This document shows, in pieces, positions 24,507-32,309 of a DNA stretch of 64,000 nt. Made by a program: the position numbers and the translations under genes. The stretch is from Acidobacteriota bacterium (GTDB taxonomy: Bacteria > Acidobacteriota > Terriglobia > Acidiferrales > UBA7541). The DNA lies in assembly GCA_003223255.1 (NCBI GenBank), contig QHYJ01000026.1:1-64000 (forward strand), written 5' to 3'. The notes beneath the pieces are model-generated. The model saw nothing but the letters and a program-made list of their open reading frames with translations, searched no databases and was not told the origin of the DNA. The number at the start of each line of letters is the position of its first letter. The first letter of the stretch is position 1.

Positions 24507-25543
24507 GCTGCACCTCCCGAGGGAAGCGCGCTGGAAAACTCAACAGGGGGTCCGATCCGCGTGCCGCGTGCTTGTGGATTGAACGTATTGCGCACCCACA
24601 CGACCATTTCGCTTTCTGCGGCCAACGGCAGCACTTTGGGGTGCAACACCTTTGCGCCGCTTGCGGCGAGGGCGTGCGCCTCGTCGTAACTCAGTTCATG
24701 CAACAATCGTGCTTCCGCCGATTCCTGGGGGTTCGCCGTATAGATGCCATCCACATCCGTCCAGATCACCAGTTCATCAGCGTCCACCGCATAAGCCACG
24801 AGTGCCCCGGAGAAGTCTGAGCTGTTGCGGCCTAGCGTGGTAATGCGGCCGTCAGGCGTAGCCCCGATGAACCCGGTCACGACCGGCACGACGTCCTCCT
24901 TCAGAAGGGGAAGAAGGATCCTGCGCCCCCGCTGCTTGCTTTGCTCCAGGTGGGGTTGCGCGTCGCGAAAGGTGTCGCAGGTCAGCACGAATTCGGAGGA
25001 AGTCACGGGCACGGAAGCGACTTCCAGCTTTTCCAGGGCCGCCGCGAAGAGCCGGGCGCTAAACCGTTCGCCAAAAGAGGCCAAGCGGTCGGAAAATTCG
25101 GCGCTTGCTACGCCGTGTCCCCAACCCTCCACCTCGTGCTGCAGGTCGCGGCCGAGGGGTTGCAACTCGCGGAGCATGCGGCGCTCCGTTTCTTCGTCCA
25201 GCCGCAAATTACCGAGCACCTCCAGGTGTAGTTCCAGGACAACTTCCGCTTCCCGCCGTGCTTGGGGCAGCTTGCCTGCGGCCAGCGCTTTTTCAATGGA
25301 CAAAAGGCGGTCCGTCACGCCTTTCATGGCGGAAACCACGACCGCGACCTTGGAAACCTGTGCGGCCTCGCGCACTAGCCCGGCCGCATGGAACATGCGT
25401 TCCGCCCCTAGCAGCGAGCTTCCACCAAACTTGAACGCCACTACCTTGCCGTACCGCTTACCGACCCCGCCGCTGCAAAGCGCCGCGCATTGGCTTAGGG
25501 CGGGGCTTTGTTCTGCTTCTTCCTGTACGTTTTCCTGATTCAT
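24503..25543 (-). CDS. Aspartate kinase lacking recognisable ACT regulatory domains
   Basis: It phosphorylates aspartate in the first step of the aspartate-family pathway. The amino-acid kinase fold shows KFGGSS at residues about 37-42, VVVSAMKGVTDRLL, ITTLGRNSSDFSGALVA and WTDVDGIYTANP. The protein ends at residue 346, just after GTRIG, where typical aspartokinases continue for about 150 residues of paired ACT domains. Without them, allosteric inhibition by Lys or Thr is not expected. The start has AGGAG eight bases upstream. Control probably lies in the leader (25604-25775). Whether a second aspartokinase exists elsewhere cannot be seen. Confidence 0.92.
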   Translation of the reverse strand: MNQENVQEEAEQSPALSQCAALCSGGVGKRYGKVVAFKFGGSSLLGAERMFHAAGLVREAAQVSKVAVVVSAMKGVTDRLLSIEKALAAGKLPQARREAEVVLELHLEVLGNLRLDEETERRMLRELQPLGRDLQHEVEGWGHGVASAEFSDRLASFGERFSARLFAAALEKLEVASVPVTSSEFVLTCDTFRDAQPHLEQSKQRGRRILLPLLKEDVVPVVTGFIGATPDGRITTLGRNSSDFSGALVAYAVDADELVIWTDVDGIYTANPQESAEARLLHELSYDEAHALAASGAKVLHPKVLPLAAESEMVVWVRNTFNPQARGTRIGPPVEFSSALPSGGAA

Positions 25544-25603
25544 GGCCTGCGCTCCTGGTCTGGTATTCCCAAGTCCGGTGGCTGGAGCGTCTCTGGAGCG
25601 GGC

Positions 25604-25648
25604 CTAGAAGAAGAAACCCACCGCCAGGATCGCTTCCGGCGGTGGGTC
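25604..25648 (-). terminator. Attenuator terminator in the leader of the aspartate kinase operon
   Basis: Read on the minus strand, a perfect ten-base stem ACCCACCGCC/GGCGGTGGGT with a 12-base loop is followed by TTTCTTCTTCT, 61 bases before the aspartate kinase start. Its 5' arm can instead pair with GGCGATGGG (25680-25688), located inside the leader peptide gene, with one mismatch. That pairing would prevent the terminator. Confidence 0.8.
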
Positions 25649-25667
25649 AGAAACTTTTCTTAGCTTG

Positions 25668-25775
25668 CTAGCTGTTTCTCCCATCGCCCGAAGCGGTCTT
25701 AGTCTTCTTCATAGTCGTAGTCGAGGTAGTCGACATGGGCGACTTGGAGGTAATTCGCTTCGTGGCGATGGACAT
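25668..25775 (-). CDS. Thr/Lys-rich leader peptide of the aspartate kinase-asd operon
   Basis: This 35 aa ORF, absent from the supplied track, contains STTSTTTMKKTKT; 9 Thr, 5 Lys, 3 Met and 2 Ile together make up more than half of it, all aspartate-pathway end products. A 22 aa version could start at 25736. The Thr/Lys codons lie between an upstream segment TCGCCC and a downstream GGGCGA that can pair with each other; the latter overlaps the segment that competes for the terminator arm. The stop codon is 10-20 bases past that segment, so a terminating ribosome would cover it. This is the arrangement of thr/trp-type attenuation. No clear Shine-Dalgarno exists; the predicted transcript start makes it near-leaderless. 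Confidence 0.7.
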   Translation of the reverse strand: MSIATKRITSKSPMSTTSTTTMKKTKTASGDGRNS

Positions 25776-25787
25776 AATCACAAAGAC

Positions 25788-25816
25788 ATCCTACCACGCC
25801 TCGGGCCGGATGAAAA
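25788..25816 (-). promoter_or_regulatory. Candidate promoter for the aspartate kinase leader transcript
   Basis: On the minus strand TTTTCA and TAGGAT are separated by 17 bases. The expected transcript start falls only about six bases before the leader ATG at 25775, consistent with immediate translation of the leader peptide. The rest of 25817-25998 shows no supported gene on the minus strand. Confidence 0.45.
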
Positions 25817-25998
25817 GGCCATTTTCGCGGCCCTTTACTGATAGGTGTTCTCGCCTTAGACCGGCTGTCTCCACGCTGCGTTCTAAGCGCAAAATTGGAA
25901 CATAAGCGAGGTCGCCACCGAGGGTTCTGTTTCACCGCAGGAGCCCGATTCGGCAGATCCTCGATTTGCAGATCCGCATGAGAGAGCAAAGTCAGCCG

Positions 25999-26439
25999 AT
26001 GCGGCAATATCCTTTCAAACGCATCCCGGTAAGGGCCGCTGTACTCCTGCTGCTGCTCGGGGTGGCAGGACTGGCGACGATCGCGAAACAGAGCCAATAC
26101 CTGCCCAGCTCGAATCCTCTTCACCGGATCTCGAAATCCGCCAAGATGGAGTTGCTCCATCCGCCGGTGGACTTCATCCCTGCCCAAAGTTACCTGGTTT
26201 CCAGAATTGTTCCGCCGCAACCCGAATTCAACTCCACACCTCTGGCCCGGTCCGAGCAGCCTACACATGGTGAGATCGGTCTAAGAGTTTCCCCCCAACA
26301 CCGCGCCCCACCCACCCTGCTCGCCCAGGACGACTGCCGCACGCGACAAAGAATCTTCCACCCAGGTTCTTTCGGCGGGCCAACGCGCTGCAAAGCAGAA
26401 GAAAGGAGTTCGTGGCATGGGGCAAATGGTCAAATGTGA
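25999..26439 (+). CDS. Small predicted membrane-anchored or secreted protein, unknown
   Basis: A basic N-terminus and one hydrophobic segment (VRAAVLLLLLGVAGLATIA) at residues about 10-30 are followed by polar, Pro-rich sequence without known motifs. The last 40 residues look like read-through (RCKAEERSSWHGANGQM) and the end overlaps the next gene by 23 bases in another frame, so either the true C-terminus or the gene itself is doubtful. Earlier starts at 25966 and 25978 are possible. Confidence 0.4.
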   Translation: MRQYPFKRIPVRAAVLLLLLGVAGLATIAKQSQYLPSSNPLHRISKSAKMELLHPPVDFIPAQSYLVSRIVPPQPEFNSTPLARSEQPTHGEIGLRVSPQHRAPPTLLAQDDCRTRQRIFHPGSFGGPTRCKAEERSSWHGANGQM

Positions 26440-26638
26440 TGTCTGCGGTAAAATTTATAACGAGAGCCATCTCACTTCGCACAAGCGTCGCTCCCACGGC
26501 AAACGTGAAGCGTCTGCTTGCTCCTCGAGCGACGAGCCGGCGAGCTTAGAAATGATTGTTTCCTTATTCGAGCGGCTGCCGGATGAGCGGAAGAGGGAAG
26601 TGCTTAATCGCCTTTCGGCTGCGACCCCCAAGTCCTGA
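26417..26638 (+). CDS. Small C2H2 zinc-finger protein
   Basis: This 73 aa protein has a single classical finger, CDVCGKIYNESHLTSHKRRSH, with ligand spacing C-x2-C-x12-H-x4-H. It is followed by a Ser-rich linker and a helical tail (LEMIVSLFERLPDERKREVLNRL). The start has AGGAG eight bases upstream. C2H2 fingers are uncommon in bacteria; the Ros/MucR type differs in spacing. A nucleic-acid or protein-binding role is plausible but not shown. The coding start lies inside the end of the preceding doubtful ORF. Confidence 0.72.
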   Translation: MGQMVKCDVCGKIYNESHLTSHKRRSHGKREASACSSSDEPASLEMIVSLFERLPDERKREVLNRLSAATPKS

Positions 26639-26689
26639 CGGGCTTGCGCACTGCCGAAAGCTTCAGCATTCCTGCTTATCCTCGCACCC

Positions 26690-27841
26690 TTAACTATGTG
26701 CTGCGGAAGATTTCAATAGAATATTCAAATCATCCGGATGAATCGCGCAAAGCTGTGCGTCTTCGCGCTCGATGTCCCCGTTGCGGATGAGCGTCAGCAG
26801 CGATTCCTCGAGCGTAAAAGAGCCTCGTTTCTTCGTGAGCGGAATCTCCTGGTGGAGGTACTGCAAATTGTTTCTACGGACGTGATGCCGCGCCCCGTAT
26901 CCAACCATTAGTAGTTCGGCGGCTGGAGAGCGCCCGCCGTTTTTCGTGGGCAGCAGAATTTGCGTTAGGACCGCGGCCAACGCCATCGCTAATTCCTGGC
27001 GGATAGCGTTCTGCCGCTCCACGGGGAACGAATCGGTGATCCGCGCCACCGTCGAAGCTACGTCCGTCGTGTGCAGGGTTGACAGAACAAGGTGTCCCGT
27101 TTCCGCGGCGACTACCGCGATGCGCATGGTTTCCGCATCGCGCATTTCGCCAACAACGATCACATCCGGGGCTTGCCGCAACGCTGCGCGCAAAGCCGTG
27201 GGGAAATCCGGAGCATCCGTGCCAATCTCTACCTGTTCGATCACGCTCCGTAGGTTCTTGTGTTCGTACTCCATGGGATCTTCGATGGTGACAATGTGCC
27301 GCGCCTCCCGCGCATTGATTTCATGGATTAGCGCGGAAAGCGTTGTGGACTTGCCCGAGCCGGCAGGGCCACCGATCAGCACCAGCCCGCGAGGCAGATG
27401 GGCCAGGTTTGCAACCGTTGGTGGCAGGTGGAGTTCTTGCAGCGCTGGCACACTTGTAGGTAACGCGCGAATCGCCGCTGCCGCGCGCCCGCGTTCGTGG
27501 TGAAGGTTGATTCGGAAGCGCCCCAAGCCTTCAATCCGGTAAGAGGAGTCGGCAATCATCGTTTCGCGGTACAGCCGCAGGGCATGCTGCGAGAGCGCTG
27601 GAAGAACGGTAGCTTCAATTTCCGGGCCGTCCAATGGACTCGGCCCCAATTTGCGTACCTCGCCTTGTACCCGCACGCATGGCGGCGCGCCTTCCACCAG
27701 TAGCAAATCGCTTCCTCCGCGCTCCACAAGCGTGTTTAGCCACTGGTCCAGCCGAGCAGTCGCCATCGACTCCGTGGTTTCAGCGGCTTGCCCAGCGCCG
27801 AGTTCCTGAGCCAATTGATTCAGTTCTTCCGGATTTTGCAT
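26690..27841 (-). CDS. PilT/PilU-like type IV pilus ATPase
   Basis: This is a hexameric ATPase of the twitching-motility type. Walker A is GGPAGSGKSTTLSALIHEIN, the Asp box is HIVTIEDPMEYEH, Walker B is PDVIVVGEMRDAETM and the His box is TGHLVLSTLHTTDVA. The N-terminal domain begins LDQWLNTLVERGGSDLLL. I use the ATG at 27841 after GAGG (383 aa); the track start at 27976 adds a poorly coding stretch. There are no other pilus genes near it, so it may be a stand-alone PilT paralog. Confidence 0.9.
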   Translation of the reverse strand: MQNPEELNQLAQELGAGQAAETTESMATARLDQWLNTLVERGGSDLLLVEGAPPCVRVQGEVRKLGPSPLDGPEIEATVLPALSQHALRLYRETMIADSSYRIEGLGRFRINLHHERGRAAAAIRALPTSVPALQELHLPPTVANLAHLPRGLVLIGGPAGSGKSTTLSALIHEINAREARHIVTIEDPMEYEHKNLRSVIEQVEIGTDAPDFPTALRAALRQAPDVIVVGEMRDAETMRIAVVAAETGHLVLSTLHTTDVASTVARITDSFPVERQNAIRQELAMALAAVLTQILLPTKNGGRSPAAELLMVGYGARHHVRRNNLQYLHQEIPLTKKRGSFTLEESLLTLIRNGDIEREDAQLCAIHPDDLNILLKSSAAHS

Positions 27842-28074
27842 CGAGGCCTCACGCTCATTGCTCCGCAAAGAGGACTGTTTCGCAAGAGAGAAGTCTGGCC
27901 CACTCAGCCCGCAATGTCCAGCCAGTTCCGCCGCGTTGTTCGCACCTTTCCTAGCATCCGTCTTCAGCAGCCTCACACAAGTTCACGAAAAACAATTGCG
28001 GGAGAGAGGCCTAATGGTCCAAGATCTTTGCCTTCGTAGCTGCCGTTTTCTTCGTTTGTCTGTCGTGCACTGCT

Positions 28075-29643
28075 TTGGCTCAAAGCCCACTTCCGCCGTC
28101 CCACTCGTGCGAAAAACTTTCGCAGCTTTCCCCGTCGAAAGCGAAAGTCATCTCTGCTCAAGCTGTTGAAGAGGGGGCTTTCACGCCTCCGGCCTCGATA
28201 ACTCCTTGGCTGATAGGAAGTCCGGAACTGTACAAGTCGCTCGGCGGTTTTTGCCGGGTAGTCGTCGACGCGGCGCCGACCGCCGATTCCTCCATCAAGA
28301 TCGAAGTGTGGATGCCCACGGAAGGCTGGAACGGAAGGTTTCAAGGCCAGGGCAATGGGGGATTTGCGGGAGAAATCGATTATCACCGGCTGGGGCTGGC
28401 CCTTCAGCAAAAGTATGCGACCGCCGCGACAGATACGGGGCATGCCGCAGGAGGAACGGACGCCAGCTGGGCGCTGGGCCATCGGGAGAAGGTCGTCGAC
28501 TTTGGGTATCGTGCCATCCACGAGATGACGCAAATAGCCAAGACGCTCATCAAGGCGTTCTATGGGAATGCCCCGACGTATTCGTATTTCGGAAACTGCT
28601 CGAACGGAGGCCGTCAAGCGCTGATGGAAGCGCAGCGATTCCCTGCGGATTACGACGGTATCCTAGCCGGTGCCCCGGCAAATTTCTGGACGCACTTACT
28701 GACGAAAGCCCTGGCGGATGCTCAGACAACGACTCTGGACCCAGCCAGCTATATTCCTGCGGGCAAGCTGCCGGCGCTTGCTCGCGCCGTGAACGCCGCG
28801 TGCGACGCGCAAGACGGCGTGACCGACGGCGTTTTGAACGATCCAAGACAATGCAAGTTCGATCCCGCATCGTTTCTCTGTAAAGCGGCGGATTCGAATG
28901 AATGCCTCACTGCGCCGCAAATCACCGCACTGAAAAAGCTGTACGAAGGTCCGCGCGACCCGAAAGGCGCTCTGATTTTTCCCGGGTACCTGCCGGGAGC
29001 CGAACAAGGGCCGGGCGGTTGGGGAACCTGGATTACGGGTCAAGAGCCGGGAAAAAGCCTGCTCTTCGCTTTTGGCACGGGATATTTTTCCAATATGGTC
29101 TATGAAAAGGCGGACTGGAACTACAAAGAAACTACGATTGCAGAAGGGTTGAAAGCGGCGGAAGCAAAGACGGCGAAACTCTTGAATGCTACAGACCCGA
29201 ACTTGGCAGCGTTCAAGGCGCGCGGCGGCAAGCTGATTCTCTATCACGGGTGGAACGATGCGGCCATCTCCGCGCTCAACACGATCAACTATTACGAAAA
29301 CGTGGTTTCAAAAATGGGCCAGGCAGAAACCGACGCGTTTTCCCGGCTCTACATGGTGCCGGGCTTGCAGCACTGCGGTGGCGGTCCGGGTGCCAATTGG
29401 TTTGGGCAACTCGGACAAAGCACGGCGGATGCTCACCACAACATGGAAATGGCTCTCGAACAATGGGTGGAGAAGGGCGCTGCACCTTCAGTAATCGTGG
29501 CGACAAAGTATGTGGAGGACAACCCGGAAAAAGGCGTGAAGTTTACGCGCCCTCTTTGCCCTTACCCGCAAGTGGCGAAGTTCAAAGGGAGCGGCGATCC
29601 GAACGATGCCGCCAATTTCGTTTGTGCGACTGAGGGCAAGTGA
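28075..29643 (+). CDS. Tannase/feruloyl esterase-family secreted hydrolase, start disrupted
   Basis: This serine esterase has the family CS-D-HC arrangement: nucleophile in GNCSNGGRQAL, Asp in YHGWNDAA and His in PGLQHCGGGP, where the two Cys next to Ser and His form a disulfide. It would hydrolyse aromatic esters of plant origin outside the cytoplasm. The track start is a TTG at 28075. In-frame sequence upstream reads as a signal peptide (KIFAFVAAVFFVCLSCTALA), but no ATG, GTG or TTG precedes it before a stop at 28012. An ATG at 28014 with GAGAGG upstream is one base out of frame, so a frameshift or sequence error at the N-terminus is likely. Confidence 0.85.
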   Translation: MAQSPLPPSHSCEKLSQLSPSKAKVISAQAVEEGAFTPPASITPWLIGSPELYKSLGGFCRVVVDAAPTADSSIKIEVWMPTEGWNGRFQGQGNGGFAGEIDYHRLGLALQQKYATAATDTGHAAGGTDASWALGHREKVVDFGYRAIHEMTQIAKTLIKAFYGNAPTYSYFGNCSNGGRQALMEAQRFPADYDGILAGAPANFWTHLLTKALADAQTTTLDPASYIPAGKLPALARAVNAACDAQDGVTDGVLNDPRQCKFDPASFLCKAADSNECLTAPQITALKKLYEGPRDPKGALIFPGYLPGAEQGPGGWGTWITGQEPGKSLLFAFGTGYFSNMVYEKADWNYKETTIAEGLKAAEAKTAKLLNATDPNLAAFKARGGKLILYHGWNDAAISALNTINYYENVVSKMGQAETDAFSRLYMVPGLQHCGGGPGANWFGQLGQSTADAHHNMEMALEQWVEKGAAPSVIVATKYVEDNPEKGVKFTRPLCPYPQVAKFKGSGDPNDAANFVCATEGK

Positions 29644-29726
29644 GCAGGTTGCTGCGTGAAGGTCTGATGTGGTCTAAAATCCGTGCCCACGCTTGAGTTT
29701 GTCACGCACCGTAGGAGAGGTGAAAA

Positions 29727-30218
29727 ATGTCCAGAACATTTGCGGTAAAGACGACTGTTGTTCTTCTTTTTGCTCTGGGTTTGTTGGTGAGCGCCCTTGC
29801 GCAAGCGCCTGCGCCATACGGGGCGCCAATCAGTCTTGAAAATGCCAAGAAGGCTGCGGCACCGGCGATAGCCGAGGCGGTGAAGAACCATTGGACCATG
29901 GCCGTAGCTGTCGTCGATCCTTCCGGTAACCTCGTTTATTACGAGAAGATGGACGACACACAGCTCGGCAGCGCCAACGTGTCCATTGATAAAGCGCGTT
30001 CCGCGGCTTTGTTCAAGCGGCCCACCAAGGCGCTCCAGGACGCGCTGGCAGCAAGTGGCGAGGGCTTGCGCTTGCTCCGAATTCAAGGCGCCGTGCCGGT
30101 CGAAGGAGGGATTCCTCTCGTGATGGACGGAAAGATTGTCGGCGCGATCGGCGTCTCGGGCGGTTCGAGCGCGCAGGACGGGCAGTGCGCCAAAGCCGGC
30201 GCCGATGCCCTCAAGTAA
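29727..30218 (+). CDS. Secreted GlcG/HbpS-family protein
   Basis: An N-terminal signal peptide (VVLLFALGLLVSALAQA) precedes a single GlcG/HbpS domain at residues about 33-160, with the typical AVAVVDPSGNLVYYEKMDD and the closing IVGAIGVSGGSSAQDGQCA. Homologs bind heme or cobalamin-like ligands or are of unknown role beside glycolate genes. It lies between the tannase-family gene and the M20 peptidase, all on one strand and all with export signals, suggesting a shared extracytoplasmic catabolic function. Confidence 0.85.
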   Translation: MSRTFAVKTTVVLLFALGLLVSALAQAPAPYGAPISLENAKKAAAPAIAEAVKNHWTMAVAVVDPSGNLVYYEKMDDTQLGSANVSIDKARSAALFKRPTKALQDALAASGEGLRLLRIQGAVPVEGGIPLVMDGKIVGAIGVSGGSSAQDGQCAKAGADALK

Positions 30219-30269
30219 GCGGAACTAGGTGGCACAGGAGACACTTCTCGACCTTTGGAGGTGCGTTTC

Positions 30270-31703
30270 ATGAACAAGATGTCGACTTGCGTGATGGGCG
30301 TTTTGGTGTGCGCCGCTCCTTGTTTCGCGCAGGAAACTCCGACCGAGCGCGAAGCGGCTCGCGACGTGGTCAGGCAGATTAACGCGCTGAGCCAAACCTT
30401 GGGTGTCCAAGCCATGGTAGCGAAGCTCTCTGCGTCCGACAAAGGGCGGGACGAAGTCCTCGCGCGCGTGAAGCAGTTGATGCAGGCCGAGCTTTTGCCC
30501 ATGAGCGACTGGATCACGCAGCATCCCGAAATTGGCTTTCAAGAGACACAGGCGGTGGACAAACTCACCGCCTATCTCCAAGCCCATGACTTTGAAGTGA
30601 CCATGCCGGTGGCCGGATTGGCCACGGCTTTCATCGCCAAATACAAACGCGGCGCGCCCGGCCCGAATCTTGGCGTCATCCTGGAGTACGACGCGCTACG
30701 TGGTACCAAGGGCGCCTTTCACGGCGATCAGCACAGTGGGCAAGGGCCGGTCGGCATTGCTGCCGCCGTGGCCATCGCCGAGTTTCTCACCCGCACGCAC
30801 ACGCCGGGCACGGTCACCGTTTTCGGCTGTCCCGGCGAGGAGATGATGCCGCCCGAAGCCAAAACGGTGATGATGGAAGCGGGGGTGTTCAAGGGTGCCG
30901 ACATCATCGTGCGAAGCCATTCGTCCGCGGTGGCTTCCCGGTCCGCCGCAGGCTTTGGTACCTGCTGCATGAATATTGACGGCGTGAAGTACACGTTCTA
31001 TGGCGCGCCGGCGCATCAACTCACGGCCTGGAACGGCCGCAACGCCCTGGAGGCGGTAATCAAGCTCTTCAACAATATCGACAGCGTGCGCAGCAACATT
31101 CGGCCGGAAGCGCGGATTCAAGGCGTGATCACGGAAGGTGGCGCGGCGCCGAATGTCGTGCCCGACAAGACTTCAGCGGATTTTTATATTCGTTATCCCG
31201 ACAGTGTGTATCTGGCCCAAGTCACTCAATGGGTCGATGACGCGGCTCGCGGGGCCGCCTTGGCCACCGGAACAAAGGTGAAAATCGATCATTACGGACA
31301 CGATCAGGATGGCATCTCGCTGGCCACCCTCGAGGAACTGGCCTTCGCTTATATGAAGCAATTTGGCGCCACCGGCGTGGAGCCCGAGCCCGGCAAGCCT
31401 AAAGGTTTCGAAGAGACCGGCAGCGTTTCGAGCCAGATTCCCGGCATCGGCGTGTCGGCGAAGTCCTCCAATTTCTCGAACCACACCTACGGCATGGAGT
31501 CGGACGCGCGCAAAGACATCGGCCATGCAGGCTTCTTGATTGATGCGCAAACGATGGCGGCAATCCTGTATGATTATGCCACGCACGCCGAGTTGCGCGA
31601 GGCCGTCAAAATCGAGTTCACCCGTATTCAGGCGCTCTTTGGCGAATATCAAACGGCCCTGCAAAAGGCTTACCCAAAGCCGGAAATCGAAGAACCAAAA
31701 TAG
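30270..31703 (+). CDS. Exported M20-family amidohydrolase (AbgB-like)
   Basis: A signal peptide (CVMGVLVCAAPCFA) precedes an M20 metallopeptidase fold: EYDALRG, then the first metal region as GDQHSGQGPVGIAAAVAIAEF, GCPGEEMMPPEAKTVMMEAG, and the dimerisation domain. The first metal motif is GDQHS where AbgB-like enzymes usually have CGHN; the His is kept but the Cys-Gly is not. The second half ends with FSNHTYGMESD. The start at 30270 has TTGGAGGTG upstream. It is likely to hydrolyse an N-acyl amide; substrate unknown. Confidence 0.85.
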   Translation: MNKMSTCVMGVLVCAAPCFAQETPTEREAARDVVRQINALSQTLGVQAMVAKLSASDKGRDEVLARVKQLMQAELLPMSDWITQHPEIGFQETQAVDKLTAYLQAHDFEVTMPVAGLATAFIAKYKRGAPGPNLGVILEYDALRGTKGAFHGDQHSGQGPVGIAAAVAIAEFLTRTHTPGTVTVFGCPGEEMMPPEAKTVMMEAGVFKGADIIVRSHSSAVASRSAAGFGTCCMNIDGVKYTFYGAPAHQLTAWNGRNALEAVIKLFNNIDSVRSNIRPEARIQGVITEGGAAPNVVPDKTSADFYIRYPDSVYLAQVTQWVDDAARGAALATGTKVKIDHYGHDQDGISLATLEELAFAYMKQFGATGVEPEPGKPKGFEETGSVSSQIPGIGVSAKSSNFSNHTYGMESDARKDIGHAGFLIDAQTMAAILYDYATHAELREAVKIEFTRIQALFGEYQTALQKAYPKPEIEEPK

Positions 31704-31767
31704 CTCGGAAAGGGAACGCCTGAGCAGGTGTCGCACTGCATCGAAAGACTGCTAAGAGCGGTGAGAA

Positions 31768-32295
31768 GTGGCGGAAACCACGGTTTATCTTTCGCTCGGA
31801 TCGAATCTAGGGGACCGCGAAAAAAATCTGCGCGCTGCAATGGCCTTCCTCGCCGATGCGAACCTCCGTATGACGGGCATCTCCTCGTTCTATGAGACCG
31901 AACCGGTGGACTTGCGGGAGCAGCCGTGGTTCCTGAATTGCGTGGTGCAAGCGGAGACGGAACTCCCGCCATTGGATTTGTTGCGAGTTCTGCGCGGAAT
32001 CGAAGCGACGATGGGCAGCAAGAAACTTGTGCCCAAGGGCCCCCGGCTGATTGATCTGGACATTCTTCTCTACAGCGGCGAGACCATCGACACTCCCGAA
32101 TTGCAGGTGCCCCATCCGCGGATGCTTCAGCGTAAATTCGTGCTCGTCCCGCTGGCCGAAATCGCTCCGAACCTAAGGCATCCTTCCTGGGCGAAAACGG
32201 CGGCGGAACTGTCACATGGAATCACTGACTCGAGTGTGGTGCGGAAATTTGCTGAGTCTTCGCAGGGGCGCGATAAATCGTGCCCCCGTTCGTGA
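31768..32295 (+). CDS. folK: 2-amino-4-hydroxy-6-hydroxymethyldihydropteridine pyrophosphokinase
   Basis: This folate enzyme transfers pyrophosphate from ATP to the pterin. The family signature is clear: YLSLGSNLGDREKNL, YETEPVDLREQPWFLNCV and GPRLIDLDILLY, followed by VPHPRMLQRKFVLVPLAEIAP. The GTG start gives 175 aa, normal for a monofunctional HPPK. It stands apart from other folate genes in this window. Confidence 0.94.
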   Translation: MAETTVYLSLGSNLGDREKNLRAAMAFLADANLRMTGISSFYETEPVDLREQPWFLNCVVQAETELPPLDLLRVLRGIEATMGSKKLVPKGPRLIDLDILLYSGETIDTPELQVPHPRMLQRKFVLVPLAEIAPNLRHPSWAKTAAELSHGITDSSVVRKFAESSQGRDKSCPRS

Positions 32296-32309
32296 GCTAT
32301 GGGCTTATC

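Noticed and set aside
25699-26268. 189-codon minus-strand ORF overlapping the aspartate kinase leader
   Set aside because: No ribosome site and no recognisable domain. It overlaps a predicted promoter and the leader peptide in another frame, and most of it is antisense to the ORF at 25999.
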